Shown: positions 45,290 to 58,094, counted from the first letter of the stretch. The stretch: DNA of 64,000 nt from Haliotis asinina (GCF_037392515.1 NC_090288.1:1488001-1552000), one strand, 5' to 3'. Made by a program: numbers and translations. Notes: generated by a model from the letters alone, not told the origin.

Positions 45290-47620
45290 ACATAGAGCCA
45301 GCAACGTGTTACAGCGTTATACACGTAATGTACCCGAGCCACTTCAGCGACGCCCTGTCAACAGTGTACACTGACCATGAGATAAGGGAAGTTATGATAA
45401 GACGGCAGTCCGTTCCTGGAAAGTTCAACAACCAATACGCTTCTCTTTCACAAGTGGTTATACAACTCCCAACATGGCGGCGTATGAAGCACGCCTGCAC
45501 TGGCAAACTCATACATGTTACTCCCATGAAACATATACCACATAGTGTGTAGGTATACACCATCTCCTGGACGTAACAGCTCCGAACCAATAGTCCTGAA
45601 ATACTGCCAAACAACATAAACTGAATAAAACAAATACCTAAGCGCACAGTACACCCATGTACTGTATACACAGCCTTATATGTAATATGGCACTGTTAGA
45701 TTCGGAATTTGTCGGGAACAGAAAAATGTACCCTCTTGCCCAGGGGTAGTGCCTTGTTTGGTTGTCGTAACACGGGTTACTAAGCGACACACTCGGTGTA
45801 CACCCTTAAGAACTACAGCGGAGTCCACTCACCAGACAATCAGGTCATGAATTACATATTTTAACGGCATGCCTGCCAGCTCGGGTATATGTTAATGTGA
45901 GTCTACTGATGAGTGTTGTGGGGTACAGATTAGTCGCGAGATGACTAACTTAAGACATTGCGGGATTACTGACCAAATGACCGAGGGACGGACTGCGTTC
46001 CAAAATGTCTGACGACAAACCGTGACCTTGAACCTTGGGGTGTTAAACCTGGGATAATCAACAGCGCCTTCTATTCTCCCTAGTTAAACTGACACGGAAA
46101 GTACACGGGAACACCCTGACGTTTACCTGCATGACGGGTATTGGGATATTCGTTGTCAATGGCATGTTGTATCAGGGATACTCTATAACATATAGGCTCC
46201 CTGGTTGTATTAAACATTCTCTTGTTGTTCAGCATATCTGACCTCTATATAAAATATTCGATAACACCACCTGGCTACAACGTATTGGATTTGTCTGGTT
46301 TCTGGATTCCTCCCAAGAAGGCGAAATGTGAAAAGACTCCATGCTGCATTACAGCATGAAGATTTCCTTGTTTCACAGTGAAGATCATCTCCTTCCAGTT
46401 TGGGTCATCAGCAGAAGTCCCACACATATGCACTCACATCCTAACCGCATTGTCACGAGACAAGGTCATGAGGAGGTTAGAAAACCATCCGTGATTATAT
46501 TAACCTCTGTTTTGAAGAGACAATGCTTGCTGTTCCAATAGTGGTCTCGGCATGACTCTTGTCCTGCACATACTTCATCATTATGACATGCTAAGGGCGG
46601 GGCTTGTGTCTGTATGTTTTCCGTGGAATATGCACGTACCTGATGTATCTGCTAACTCATGTATCACCTTTCCAGGTTACTCGTTAACAGACACGGCGTA
46701 ATTCACAGCACGCATGAAATATCATCTATAAATTGACTTGAATCAAGGGTACGCGTTTGAGAGGGTCACACCGCGCCTCTCCCCATTACTTAGGCCTGGG
46801 CCAGGTCGCTTGCAGCTATGGTAGACGAACGTTCTATATTTTGTAAATATATATTGACTGGATGGAGCAAATCGGAAAGCAACGATATTATCCACTCTTT
46901 GTTATAGGGCGCGAAACTGCAGATTAGATCTACTGTACCGATGTTAGTAGAGTGACAACGTACCGCATGCATGCCGCTTAAAATCTGGCGCCTGTACTCA
47001 CCACGGCAGCATGCCAACTCAACCATCGATCATCGACCGTTCCCAGGGACGTTTCTATTTTCATTGTAGTAACAACATTGAGACAGGTACATGTATCAAC
47101 AGACAATTTGCTACTGAGTACACCTCTCAGTCAAAATGAAGGAGAAATGTATTTCTTTTTAAATCACAAGGTTACAAGATTGGCATCACACTCTGCATTG
47201 AGTATTATGACGGGGGTGTCTCTGAGTGCGACATCGGATCACGTGACTGCACTGTCCTCAGCATCAGGCTCGAGTTTGAATCCGAAACTGCATCAAGAAT
47301 TACTACACTGCATCACATACAACTATGGCCTCTGCTCCTAAACTAGCTATGGTCTCGAAAAAATAAAACAATCGAAAGTGCCACCCAGATGAAAATAACA
47401 ATTTGGCCTACCTGACAAATGGTAACTCCGTGAAGATATAGCTCTACTTTCTGTGAATATTATCCTCAGCTGTCACATGCCACCGATACATTTCAAACAC
47501 TTAATAAGCAGGTGTGTTGTCACTTCCTGGAGACAAACGCTTCGACTGTCAGGAACAGATAACTCTAAACCATGTTTCACGTATCTATGACTTACACTGA
47601 CGATTTTATAAACGCTTTAG
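45290..47620. other. No gene recognised
   Basis: Antiparallel open frames around 45309-45671 and others up to 87 codons, without motifs. No repeats beyond scattered short words. Confidence 0.5.
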
Positions 47621-47625
47621 TTAAA

Positions 47626-49674
47626 GGGGCACTGATGCGGAGCGAATAGTGTTTCTCGCCAACGGTCTAATTACGGAACCAAACTGCAAATTGGTCAGCG
47701 CCGGCTCCTTCAACCGTGACGGACAAAGGAACTGGGCTCCTGTTCATATTAGCAGAATTTCTTCACCCAAAAGAGTCAGGATGCCCATTATATGCCATTA
47801 TTTAAAAATATCCATGGTATTCCTTGTCTGATCGTAACAAAATATCCCAGCAGTGTAGTTTTTTTCGGATGCTTGGATGGTATAGTTACTCAATTTGATC
47901 CTATTTCTGTCTTTAACCTCGATATTTAATCATGTTACATGAAAATATGATGCTTGGATGGTATAGTTAGTCAATTTTATCCTATTTCTCTGTTTTTAAC
48001 CTCGATATTCAATCATGTTACATGAAAATATGATGTCTACAGGCACGTAGCAAGCCATTTGTTTCAGTACGGAAGATTGCAAAGCTTTATATTTAAGTAA
48101 TTTTGAGTGTTGGTTCAGCTGTGATAGCAACTATCATACGTACATTTTGGTAGCTATGGTAGCTACAATGGTTTATTATTTATGATAATAAAAACACATA
48201 GTTGATTTATTTGAATTTGTAAACAATAAACGATGACTTTGCCTTTGGTAGAGAAATCTGAAAATTTTCTTACGTAAATAAAAAAACCCTTATTTCACCT
48301 ATTTACCCAAGTACACAGCAAATGTCTGTATGTATTCCTTATGTAACGAAATTCCGTTGGTATCCTCAAAACACTTTCGGCCCATAAGTGTTTTCAGGCT
48401 GCATGCGACACAGAGATTACATCTTCCTTGCTGTAACTCGCGTTTGATGGTGTAAACCTACACGTGTTATTTGTCATCATTCTCTGGATGGTCAATTAAT
48501 GAATTCATAACAGGTATAATAAGTAGTAACACCACTCAGGTTACTCAACAAAGGTTCCCATTTGGCATTTCTCCTGTCTGGAGTAAATACTCAACATTAT
48601 AAATTAAGGTCTGTAACGGCAAATTTATTGTATGTTATGTAATATGTGTATGTAAGTGATGCAAGAGGGTTTATCAGCTGAGTTACAAAAACAAACATCG
48701 ATCAAAAGATTAACCGATAACACACTGATTGATTAATTACTTTTGTCAAAAGGCAGTGTGTGTAGATGACTACACCCTGTCGTAAAGTGCGATTGTAAAA
48801 ACAACATCCTCCCTTCAAAGAATTAACCACCCTTGCGTTGATTGATTGATTGCTCTTTATTGGTTAACTAAATTACTTAGAATAGCGGACATCATACAAT
48901 TAGTTGCCAGGTGTGCTATCTTGGGTGACCAGTGAGAGGTTTATCAGGTTTTCACCAACGAATGACGTGAAACGATGTGTTGCTTTAGACAGTTGTGTAA
49001 GACACGCGACACAGAGCAGGATTATTTACCAACTGCAGATGAATGGAATACGATTTCTTTTACGTGGATATTGACGGATACGTTCCTGAACAAGGTAGTA
49101 GCCTGACATTGTTGCTATAAAATTAGTCTGTTTTACATTCATTATTTGCATTTTGTTTTAATTTATTTGTTGTAGCATTCAGCAGAATCTGTATGACAGA
49201 AAACACACACTAGATCGCGTATGTGTGTGAAATAGGATCCACATTGGCAATCTACACAATGTATAAATGTTGCTGTTATGTTAGAAATTTACTATGAGTA
49301 TAAGCAGATCGTGTGTTCTTTTATTAATTTTCAGAATCATACAAATATGACAATAAACTAATTAGGGTTTAATATAGAGATGTACATTGGCTTCGTTATT
49401 TTTCCGTCCTAAAAGTTTTTTTTACCATTTCTACCACTGGCAGATGATTAACCTTCAAAGTGTTTCATTTGTTTTCATCATACATTTGTAATGAAGTAAA
49501 AAGGTTGGCTAGGTTGATCTGTCTATAATTAAACTATCAACTGCGCTTACGGAATGCGCAGCAGAGGTCACGAACCAGTCACGAATTCTGGGATATCATC
49601 CGGGTACTCACGGGAGAAAAACAATAACAAAAGTTTACACCAGTCCACGCAAATTGCTCCGCATCAGTGCCCCT
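47626..49674. mobile_element. 2.05-kb TTAA-flanked non-autonomous transposon
   Basis: Perfect 19-bp terminal inverted repeats (AGGGGCACTGATGCGGAGC at 47626-47644; complement at 49656-49674), with TTAA on both sides (47622-47625, 49675-49678). No transposase frame. Inside is a tandem duplication of about 81 bp (47869-48033, GATGCTTGGATGGTATAGTT...). A segment at about 48430-48770 is shared with 63760-64000. The TTAA target suggests piggyBac- or Kolobok-type mobilisation; the purine start fits Kolobok better by memory. Confidence 0.85.
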
Positions 49675-49866
49675 TTAATTTTCGTTTGAAACTGTTCAAA
49701 TCATTATAATCAGAACTCCAGAAAAGTCGAGTAATTGCGTATTTTTTACTCAATAAAAATCACACTTGCACAATCAATTAAACATCTGGGAGTAAAAACT
49801 ACAAAAATCACGGAAAACAGTATAGGTCTGTAATACCAGGTGACTTGCGTACTTTTTACACAATTA

Positions 49867-51161
49867 TAGTCTGGTTCATAATTATTGAGAATTTTTCTTC
49901 TTACTTTGAGCTATCCTAACACCTCAACTGATTCACTGATACTTAAAACTAAGTAATGGTATAAGGGAGGTAACTCATCTTGACCTACTGAGTATAGTAC
50001 AATTAGAGTTACCTCCCCTGAATTTGTAGCAGACGTCATTTTCCTCAGCACTGTCAACAATGTCTGCTGAGGATAAAAGAAGGTTGATTTTTGAGTTGTG
50101 TAATCAAGGAATTGATGATGTAAATACATTGGCAGAGAGAACAGGAACTCCTCTTTCTACTGTGTATAGGATTAGGAAGAATTTTAAAGAGGGAAAGGAT
50201 TTGGGGCACCAGAAAGGAGCAGGGAGACCCAGAAAATTGGACTTCTCAGATCGCGTCCGGCTGGGAATTTTAGCGTCTAAAAAGCAAAGGGCAAGCATCT
50301 CCAACATCAGGTATGAAATGATAGAAAGGGGATCAACAGTTGTATCAAAATCTACAGTTAGAAGAAATTTGATTGATCTTGGATGGGAGAAAAAGACTGG
50401 AATTCCTTCTCCTCTCATGAAACAAGAACATAAAGACAGGCGTGTTGAGTGGTGTTTGGCACATGAAAACTTTGACTGGGAAAATGTGATTTTTACTGAT
50501 GAAAGCTCAATATGGGTATATCCCAATAATGTGAAAATATGGACAAAGTCTGCGTCAGCACCGTTGTATCGACGACCTAAATACAGCCCAAAGTTTCATG
50601 TATGGGGAGGGATATCCTTATTAGGAACGACCCCGCTGTGTGTGTTTGAGGGAAATCTGACAAGTCAACGCTACACTAACATATTAGATAATTTTCTCCT
50701 TCCATGTGCACGTGTTTTATGGAAATGACTGGATTTTGCAGCAAGATAATGATCCTAAACACACCGCAAAACATGCCAAGCGGTGGTTTCAGGAGAAAAA
50801 TGTGACTGCATTACCATTTCCTGCATATAGTCCTGACTTAAATCCCATTGAGAACATTTGGGGGATGATGAAGGAATGTGTGAATCAAAAGGGGTTGACA
50901 AAAATTGAAGACATGAAGAGAGAAGTGGTCCGATACTGGGACAGCATAACTCACGAGACACTAACCTCTCTGATAGGAAGTATGCCTACCCGTCTTAGAC
51001 TGTGCCGTGAAGCTCAAGGAGACTTGATAAAATATTAAATTGTTACCTACACAACATGAAAAGGTCAGTTCACTTTCACAATACATTCAATTTTATCTGA
51101 TTTGTTCTAGTTTAATAATATGAAATGCTTTAGCTATTCTCAATAATTTTGAACCATACTG
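49867..51161 (+). mobile_element. Tc1-like transposon
   Basis: A 1295-bp element with 26-bp inverted repeats (49867-49892, 51136-51161; three mismatches; ...TTATTGAGAAT core) and TA duplications at 49865-49866 and 51162-51163. It carries one transposase gene with a single frameshift. Confidence 0.93.
50060..51038 (+). pseudogene. Tc1-type (DD34E) transposase with one frameshift
   Basis: The ATG at 50060 opens a frame with an N-terminal helix-turn-helix (SAEDKRRLIFELCNQGIDDV, then STVYRIRKNF), the GAGRPRKL linker and a second DNA-binding domain. The catalytic core follows: VIFTDESS (first D), HVWGGIS, LQQDNDPKHTA (second D) and YSPDLNPIENIWG (E). The D-to-E spacing is 34 residues. The frame shifts by one base within the TTTT at 50715-50718, just before YGNDW; one extra T explains it. 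The second frame then runs to a TAA at 51038. About 325 residues in all, normal for the family. Apart from that it has no stops, so it died recently, or the shift is an assembly error in a homopolymer. Confidence 0.92.
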
Positions 51162-51169
51162 TACCTAAA

Positions 51170-51825
51170 CTGACCTGCAGTTGATAATTCCTCCTGTCGC
51201 CCGAACTCAACAACAACGTTAGCAAATGTTAAGCAATGCCTATGTGCACATATGCTATAACAGCCAAAGCCACTGTTCGGAGTTAACTACTGTAGTTATG
51301 TCTCGTACATGCTGAGTGTTTAAAAATAGCTTCCAACTATTTGACAATAATAGAGTTATTAAGAACGTAAGTCTTTTGAGAATAATTTATTTTCAAGTAC
51401 TTAAAACAGCTTCTTACACAAAAGGGGTAAAAAACCCTGTGTAAAAGCACTCAATTCTTTAAACTAGCAGGAGTATGCAAAATGCTAGTTACTCCTCAAA
51501 AAGTGCCACTATTCATACATAAACAGACATGGGTGTAAATATTGCTTGAAAAATTATCTGGAGCCCTGTCATAATTGTTAAAAATATATATTCTGACGTG
51601 AAATTAAATGTATATGTCTTTGAAGACAGAAGGGCACTTAATTACTTCATGCCATTTGTATAACAAGTTGAGATTTATAAACCACATTTGGGAATAAAAG
51701 GTGAACAGTTGGTTAAAAAAGAAGAAAAGTTGAGAAACTAGTTTTTATCAAGTATCAGAAGAAGTAATTTATGAAACATAGACTAATTTAAGAAAAATGA
51801 TCAGGTTTTGTTCAGAGAGGAATAA
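51170..51825. other. No gene; possible 3' UTR of the 51.9-kb exon
   Basis: AT-rich. A minus-strand AATAAA at 51386-51391 could end a transcript from the candidate exon at 51826-52049. Confidence 0.35.
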
Positions 51826-52049
51826 TCATTTTCTTCTGATGTAAGTGGCATATTCATCTAAAGTATTGAGATTTCTAAATTCAAAGTTGTATCTCTTTGG
51901 TGCACCAGAAACCTGAATGTTCACATCTGGCTGTGACTTGACTATGTTTTTCAGTTTGTCAACCCCATACTTATCCACCCGAATTACATGAGGGAGGCAA
52001 ACAACCAAGGCCTGCATAACTTCAGGCTTTCTTTCAACACAAAGCAGCC
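51826..52049 (-). CDS. Candidate terminal exon of an unrecognised gene
   Basis: On the minus strand a splice-acceptor-like TGATATCATCCAG precedes an open frame of 74 codons that begins LLCVERKPEVMQALVVCLPH. It continues VIRVDKYGVDKLKNIVKSQP and ends EYATYIRRK with a TGA at 51826. Composition and codon flow look like real protein, with alternating hydrophobic and charged residues, but I do not recognise a family. Partner exons would lie at higher coordinates; a frame at 52060-52248 (TVVVIFESLRVDHTITVSG) is a weak possibility. The acceptor has a poor pyrimidine tract. Could be a chance frame. Confidence 0.3.
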
Positions 52050-53474
52050 CTGGATGATATCACTGGAGTACTGTTGAACTAAGTATGTATACAGACAAGG
52101 AGTGAGCCGACATGGTTGTGGTCCCAGAAACTGTAATCGTATGGTCCACCCTCAAGCTTTCAAAGATGACAACAACAGTACCTCCACAGTTGTCTTTAAA
52201 AACAGAAGTCAATAAAGTGCACGTTGACAAACAGAATATATTGTTCAATCAAAATCTCCATGGTTGAACAATTTTGACTTAGTTGTATACAGTCTTCGAA
52301 ATAACCACTAGCTCAGAAGCCCAATGCTAGTTAAAACTTCCACAGGCTAGCAAAAATAGAATCATGGTAGCCTGGTTCGCTAGTGAAAATTTTCAGTCTG
52401 TGTAAAACTCTCTTCATGGCCTTTCTTCATCAACATTTCCTAATTCTTTAGTATTTTTTGTTTTGTTTTCAAGCCGACAATTCTGAGCTTATTGAAACTA
52501 CATACAAGTCTGAAATCCTTACCCATTTCTAAGACGTGTCATGATAAGAAGTGACTACACTAAGAAATAAACACCAGTCAAAATACCCCACGCATCCTTC
52601 ATCATTTGCAAATGGTGCGATGGTGTCATTTCCCTCCTGATTGACTGAGAGAGAGCATTCTGGACTGTCGCTGTCCTAGCAGTTATAAACCTGAAATTTG
52701 AGCTGAGTCATCTGGTCCTGATAATTTGTGTAAATGTTGATGTTTAACACTAAACTTTATAACAGAAATAATAAATGACTACTTTTGAGAGTTTTGTAGC
52801 TTTATTTGGTTTGGCTAGTAAATTTTCATTCAGGCTAGTAAGTTTTAAAACATCATAGCCTGGTTTGCTAGTGATCCTGAAAAATTATTTCATGCATAAC
52901 AATCTCCAGCTGACAATTATGTATAAGTTCCAGACATCTGATTGTCCATCTTGCCCCACCATACAACTTGCATGAGGCATATACTACACCCCTCTCAGCA
53001 GGTAATCAATGTCTGTACAAAGGCCTTGCTTGAATTTACAAAATCACAGTTACTATGAATATTAACATATTTCCACAGTTTATTGCCAAGGGGACTTATT
53101 GTAAAACTACAACAGATGAAGTAAGCTGGTTTGTACACACAGTCAGGACACATGGCAACAGGAGGCGGATACAGATAGCACTGGTAGAACAATATAAGCT
53201 GCACACTTCACTCCAGGGTAATACTGTCTGATGAATGCTTCTTTGAAGCAATGTCTTTATCACACCACCATGGTAAATGTAGAAAATATAATACTTTATT
53301 CGAGAGATCACTACCAAGACATGAAAAAAAAATAGTGTCTCCCTCTAAACAGGTTTTTATAAATCAGTGAAATATACGCTGACAAGCTTAAACCGGCCAT
53401 AAAAAATGATTAATTATGTTTGAATGTGCAAATGATTCAATGTATAAAATAGTTTAAAGAAATTGGTGAAAGTT
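52050..53474. other. No gene recognised
   Basis: Minus-strand frames at 52995-53317 and AATAAA-like signals exist, but no domain is recognisable. CTAGTAAA(T/G)TTT words near 52815-52860 are a small local duplication. Confidence 0.4.
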
Positions 53475-56400
53475 GGTGAAAAAAACAAAATTGAAGTGTT
53501 ATACATGATAGTAAGATAACAGGACAACACTGAGCTCCTCACTCCTGGAGGAAGGGATCATGGTGAAAAAAATAAAATTGAAGTGTTATACATGATAGTA
53601 AGATAACAGGACAACACTGAGCTCCTCACTCCTGTAGGAAGGGATCATGGTGAAAAAAACAAAATTGAAGTGTTATACATGATAGTAAGATAACAGGACA
53701 ACACTGAGCTCCTCACTCCTGTAGGAAGGGATCATGGTGAAAAAAACAAAATTGAAGTGTTATACATGATAGTAAGATAACAGGACAACACTGAGCTCCT
53801 CACTCCTGTAGGAAGGGATCATGGTGAAAAAAACAAAATTGAAGTGTTATACATGATAGTAAGATAACAGGACAACACTGAGCTCCTCACTCCTGGAGGA
53901 AGGGATCATGGTGAAAAAAACAAAATTGAAGTGTTATACATGATAGTAAGATAACAGGACAACACTGAGCTCCTCACTCCTGTAGGAAGGGATCATGGTG
54001 AAAAAAACAAAATTGAAGTGTTATACATGATAGTAAGATAACAGGACAACACTGAGCTCCTCACTCCTGGAGGAAGGGATCATGGTGAAAAAAACAAAAT
54101 TGAAGTGTTATACATGATAGTAAGATAACAGGACAACAATGAGCTCCTCACTCCTGTAGGAAGGGATCATGGTGAAAAAAACAAAATTGAAGTGTTATAC
54201 ATGATAGTAAGATAACAGGACAACACTGAGCTCCTCACTCCTGGAGGAAGGGATCATGGTGAAAAAAACAAAATTGAAGTGTTATACATGATAGTAAGAT
54301 AACAGGACAACACTGAGCTCCTCACTCCTGTAGGAAGGGATCATGGTGAAAAAAACAAAATTGAAGTGTTATACATGATAGTAAGATAACAGGACAACAC
54401 TGAGCTCCTCACTCCTGTAGGAAGGGATCATGGTGAAAAAAACAAAATTGAAGTGTTATACATGATAGTAAGATAACAGGACAACACTGAGCTCCTCACT
54501 CCTGGAGGAAGGGATCATGGTGAAAAAAACAAAATTGAAGTGTTATACATGATAGTAAGATAACAGGACAACACTGAGCTCCTCACTCCTGTAGGAAGGG
54601 ATCATGGTGAAAAAAACAAAATTGAAGTGTTATACATGATAGTAAGATAACAGGACAACACTGAGCTCCTCACTCCTGGAGGAAGGGATCATGGTGAAAA
54701 AAACAAAATTGAAGTGTTATACATGATAGTAAGATAACAGGACAACACTGAGCTCCTCACTCCTGGAGGAAGGGATCATGGTGAAAAAAACAAAATTGAA
54801 GTGTTATACATGATAGTAAGATAACAGGACAACACTGAGCTCCTCACTCCTGGAGGAAGGGATCATGGTGAAAAAAACAAAATTGAAGTGTTATACATGA
54901 TAGTAAGATAACAGGACAACACTGAGCTCCTCACTCCTGGAGGAAGGGATCATGGTGAAAAAAACAAAATTGAAGTGTTATACATGATAGTAAGATAACA
55001 GGACAACACTGAGCTCCTCACTCCTGGAGGAAGGGATCATGGTGAAAAAAACAAAATTGAAGTGTTATACATGATAGTAAGATAACAGGACAACACTGAG
55101 CTCCTCACTCCTGGAGGAAGGGATCATGGTGAAAAAAACAAAATTGAAGTGTTATACATGATAGTAAGATAACAGGACAACACTGAGCTCCTCACTCCTG
55201 GAGGAAGGGATCATGGTGAAAAAAACAAAATTGAAGTGTTATACATGATAGTAAGATAACAGGACAACACTGAGCTCCTCACTCCTGGAGGAAGGGATCA
55301 TGGTGAAAAAAACAAAATTGAAGTGTTATACATGATAGTAAGATAACAGGACAACACTGAGCTCCTCACTCCTGGAGGAAGGGATCATGGTGAAAAAAAC
55401 AAAATTGAAGTGTTATACATGATAGTAAGATAACAGGACAACACTGAGCTCCTCACTCCTGGAGGAAGGGATCATGGTGAAAAAAACAAAATTGAAGTGT
55501 TATACATGATAGTAAGATAACAGGACAACACTGAGCTCCTCACTCCTGGAGGAAGGGATCATGGTGAAAAAAACAAAATTGAAGTGTTATACATGATAGT
55601 AAGATAACAGGACAACACTGAGCTCCTCACTCCTGGAGGAAGGGATCATGGTGAAAAAAACAAAATTGAAGTGTTATACATGATAGTAAGATAACAGGAC
55701 AACACTGAGCTCCTCACTCCTGGAGGAAGGGATCATGGTGAAAAAAACAAAATTGAAGTGTTATACATGATAGTAAGATAACAGGACAACACTGAGCTCC
55801 TCACTCCTGGAGGAAGGGATCATGGTGAAAAAAACAAAATTGAAGTGTTATACATGATAGTAAGATAACAGGACAACACTGAGCTCCTCACTCCTGGAGG
55901 AAGGGATCATGGTGAAAAAAACAAAATTGAAGTGTTATACATGATAGTAAGATAACAGGACAACACTGAGCTCCTCACTCCTGGAGGAAGGGATCATGGT
56001 GAAAAAAACAAAATTGAAGTGTTATACATGATAGTAAGATAACAGGACAACACTGAGCTCCTCACTCCTGGAGGAAGGGATCATGGTGAAAAAAACAAAA
56101 TTGAAGTGTTATACATGATAGTAAGATAACAGGACAACACTGAGCTCCTCACTCCTGGAGGAAGGGATCATGGTGAAAAAAACAAAATTGAAGTGTTATA
56201 CATGATAGTAAGATAACAGGACAACACTGAGCTCCTCACTCCTGGAGGAAGGGATCATGGTGAAAAAAACAAAATTGAAGTGTTATACATGATAGTAAGA
56301 TAACAGGACAACACTGAGCTCCTCACTCCTGGAGGAAGGGATCATGGTGAAAAAAACAAAATTGAAGTGTTATACATGATAGTAAGATAACAGGACAACA

Positions 56401-56868
56401 CTGAGCTCCTCACTCCTGGAGGAAGGGATCATGGTGAAAAAAACAAAATTGAAGTGTTATACATGATAGTAAGATAACAGGACAACACTGAGCTCCTCAC
56501 TCCTGGAGGAAGGGATCATGGTGAAAAAAACAAAATTGAAGTGTTATACATGATAGTAAGATAACAGGACAACACTGAGCTCCTCACTCCTGGAGGAAGG
56601 GATCATGGTGAAAAAAACAAAATTGAAGTGTTATACATGATAGTAAGATAACAGGACAACACTGAGCTCCTCACTCCTGGAGGAAGGGATCATGGTGAAA
56701 AAAACAAAATTGAAGTGTTATACATGATAGTAAGATAACAGGACAACACTGAGCTCCTCACTCCTGGAGGAAGGGATCATGGTGAAAAAAACAAAATTGA
56801 AGTGTTATACATGATAGTAAGATAACAGGACAACACTGAGCTCCTCACTCCTGGAGGAAGGGATCATG
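53475..56868. repeat. 87-bp satellite array, 39 in-phase units
   Basis: Unit GGTGAAAAAAACAAAATTGA + AGTGTTATACATGATAGTAA + GATAACAGGACAACACTGAG + CTCCTCACTCCTGGAGGAAG + GGATCAT (87 bp). The distance from the first to the last unit start is 3393 bp, exactly 39 x 87, so there is no net length change. Units 2-13 mix TGTAGG and TGGAGG variants; from unit 14 on all have TGGAGG. Although 87 is a multiple of three, every frame on both strands meets a stop in each unit, so it is not coding. Confidence 0.98.
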
Positions 56869-56872
56869 GCGA

Positions 56873-57258
56873 AACGTTTTATCATCTACCATAATGTCTA
56901 ATACACATAAAGCAATACGTTAAAAATTGATAATATAATAATATTATATGTGATGAGCATGCTCATAGGATAATACACAATTAAATATACATTACGGGTT
57001 TGAATGGTTAGTAGTAACAGCTCTTGAACAATAGGTTTTCAGGGATTTTTGAAACTTGTGAGAGAGCAAGGAAGTTATTTGTTGACAGGTGGAGAATTCC
57101 TAAAACATGCAGATGCGTGTCGGAAAGATCACTTGCCAACGGAAAAGCAAAACAAATCTTAACTTGTTCTGATACCATGAGTTGGTTCTGGAAACAAACA
57201 GTTCTGGCTGGGGTGTATTCTGTGATGAAATCCTAGAGATGAACTGGTGGAAGATTGT
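56873..57258. other. No gene recognised
   Basis: AT-rich flank of the satellite; open frames of 66-70 codons without motifs. Confidence 0.5.
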
Positions 57259-57272
57259 GTAAACACTTGAAG

Positions 57273-57538
57273 AGTGAGTGAGTTTAGTTTTACGCCGCAC
57301 TCAGCAATATTACAGCTATATGGCGGCGGTCTGTAAATAATCGAGTCTGGACCAGACAATCCAGTGATCAACAACATGAGCATCGATCTGCGCAATTGGA
57401 AACCGATGACATGTGTCAACCAAGTCAGCGAGTCTGACCACCCGATCCCGTAAGTCGCCTCTTACGACAAGCTGAGTCGCCTTTTATGGCAAGCATGGGT
57501 TGCTGAAGGCCTATTCTATCCCGGGACCTTCACGGGTC
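57273..57538 (-). mobile_element. SINE-2, full copy with 14-bp target duplication
   Basis: The cleanest copy in the window: 266 bp, read on the minus strand from GACCCGTGAAGGTCCCGGGA to GCGGCGTAAAACTAAACTCA + CTCACT. GTAAACACTTGAAG flanks it exactly (57259-57272 and 57539-57552). This proves insertion by a LINE-type (target-primed) mechanism and defines both ends of the family. Confidence 0.95.
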
Positions 57539-57552
57539 GTAAACACTTGAAG

Positions 57553-57864
57553 ACAATGCAGATGAGCTTACATCAATAAAGATGCAACAGGGGCCAACAT
57601 AGGATTTCAGAATGACCATTATGTGATTGGACATGGATTTTAATGACACAATGCAAGCGGCTATATTCATAACTTTTTGCAGTTTGTAAAGCTGAGCTTT
57701 GCTAAGACCTACAATCAGTACATAACAAAAATCCAATGAGGGTGAGACAAGACACCTGACAAGAACCTGTGCACTTTCTGCTTAACATAAAGCATAAGTG
57801 TTCTTGTATAATGTGTTTCTACAAACCTTAGTCAGAAGGAAGTAGCTGGATGAATATATGTATA
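57553..57864. other. No gene recognised
   Basis: Between SINE-2 and the MITE cluster; one 68-codon minus-strand frame with no motif. Confidence 0.45.
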
Positions 57865-58093
57865 TTTATTACTCGCCCGTTGAAGATACTGCTGTGCAAT
57901 ATTTTCACTTCAATATTACACTAGTGTAATACCTCTTGACGTATGACGTCAAAATGGTTCAAAGTTGTGACGTCACAAAGCTAATGTTGATGTTGCGATT
58001 TTACTAGACCTTGCTTGACTTGAAAGCTGAGAGTCCTCACAATGTAGGCAATTTCGCCGCAGTTTCTGTCAATTTATGTTAGCGAGTAATAAA
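57865..58093. mobile_element. Small MITE with 12-bp TIRs carrying a CRE pair
   Basis: TTTATTACTCGC (57865-57876) is mirrored by GCGAGTAATAAA (58082-58093). Inside, TGACGTCA occurs at 57944-57951 and 57968-57975, 24 bp apart, and TTACACTAGTGTAA is a further 14-bp palindrome. Non-coding. Confidence 0.55.
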
Positions 58094-58094
58094 C

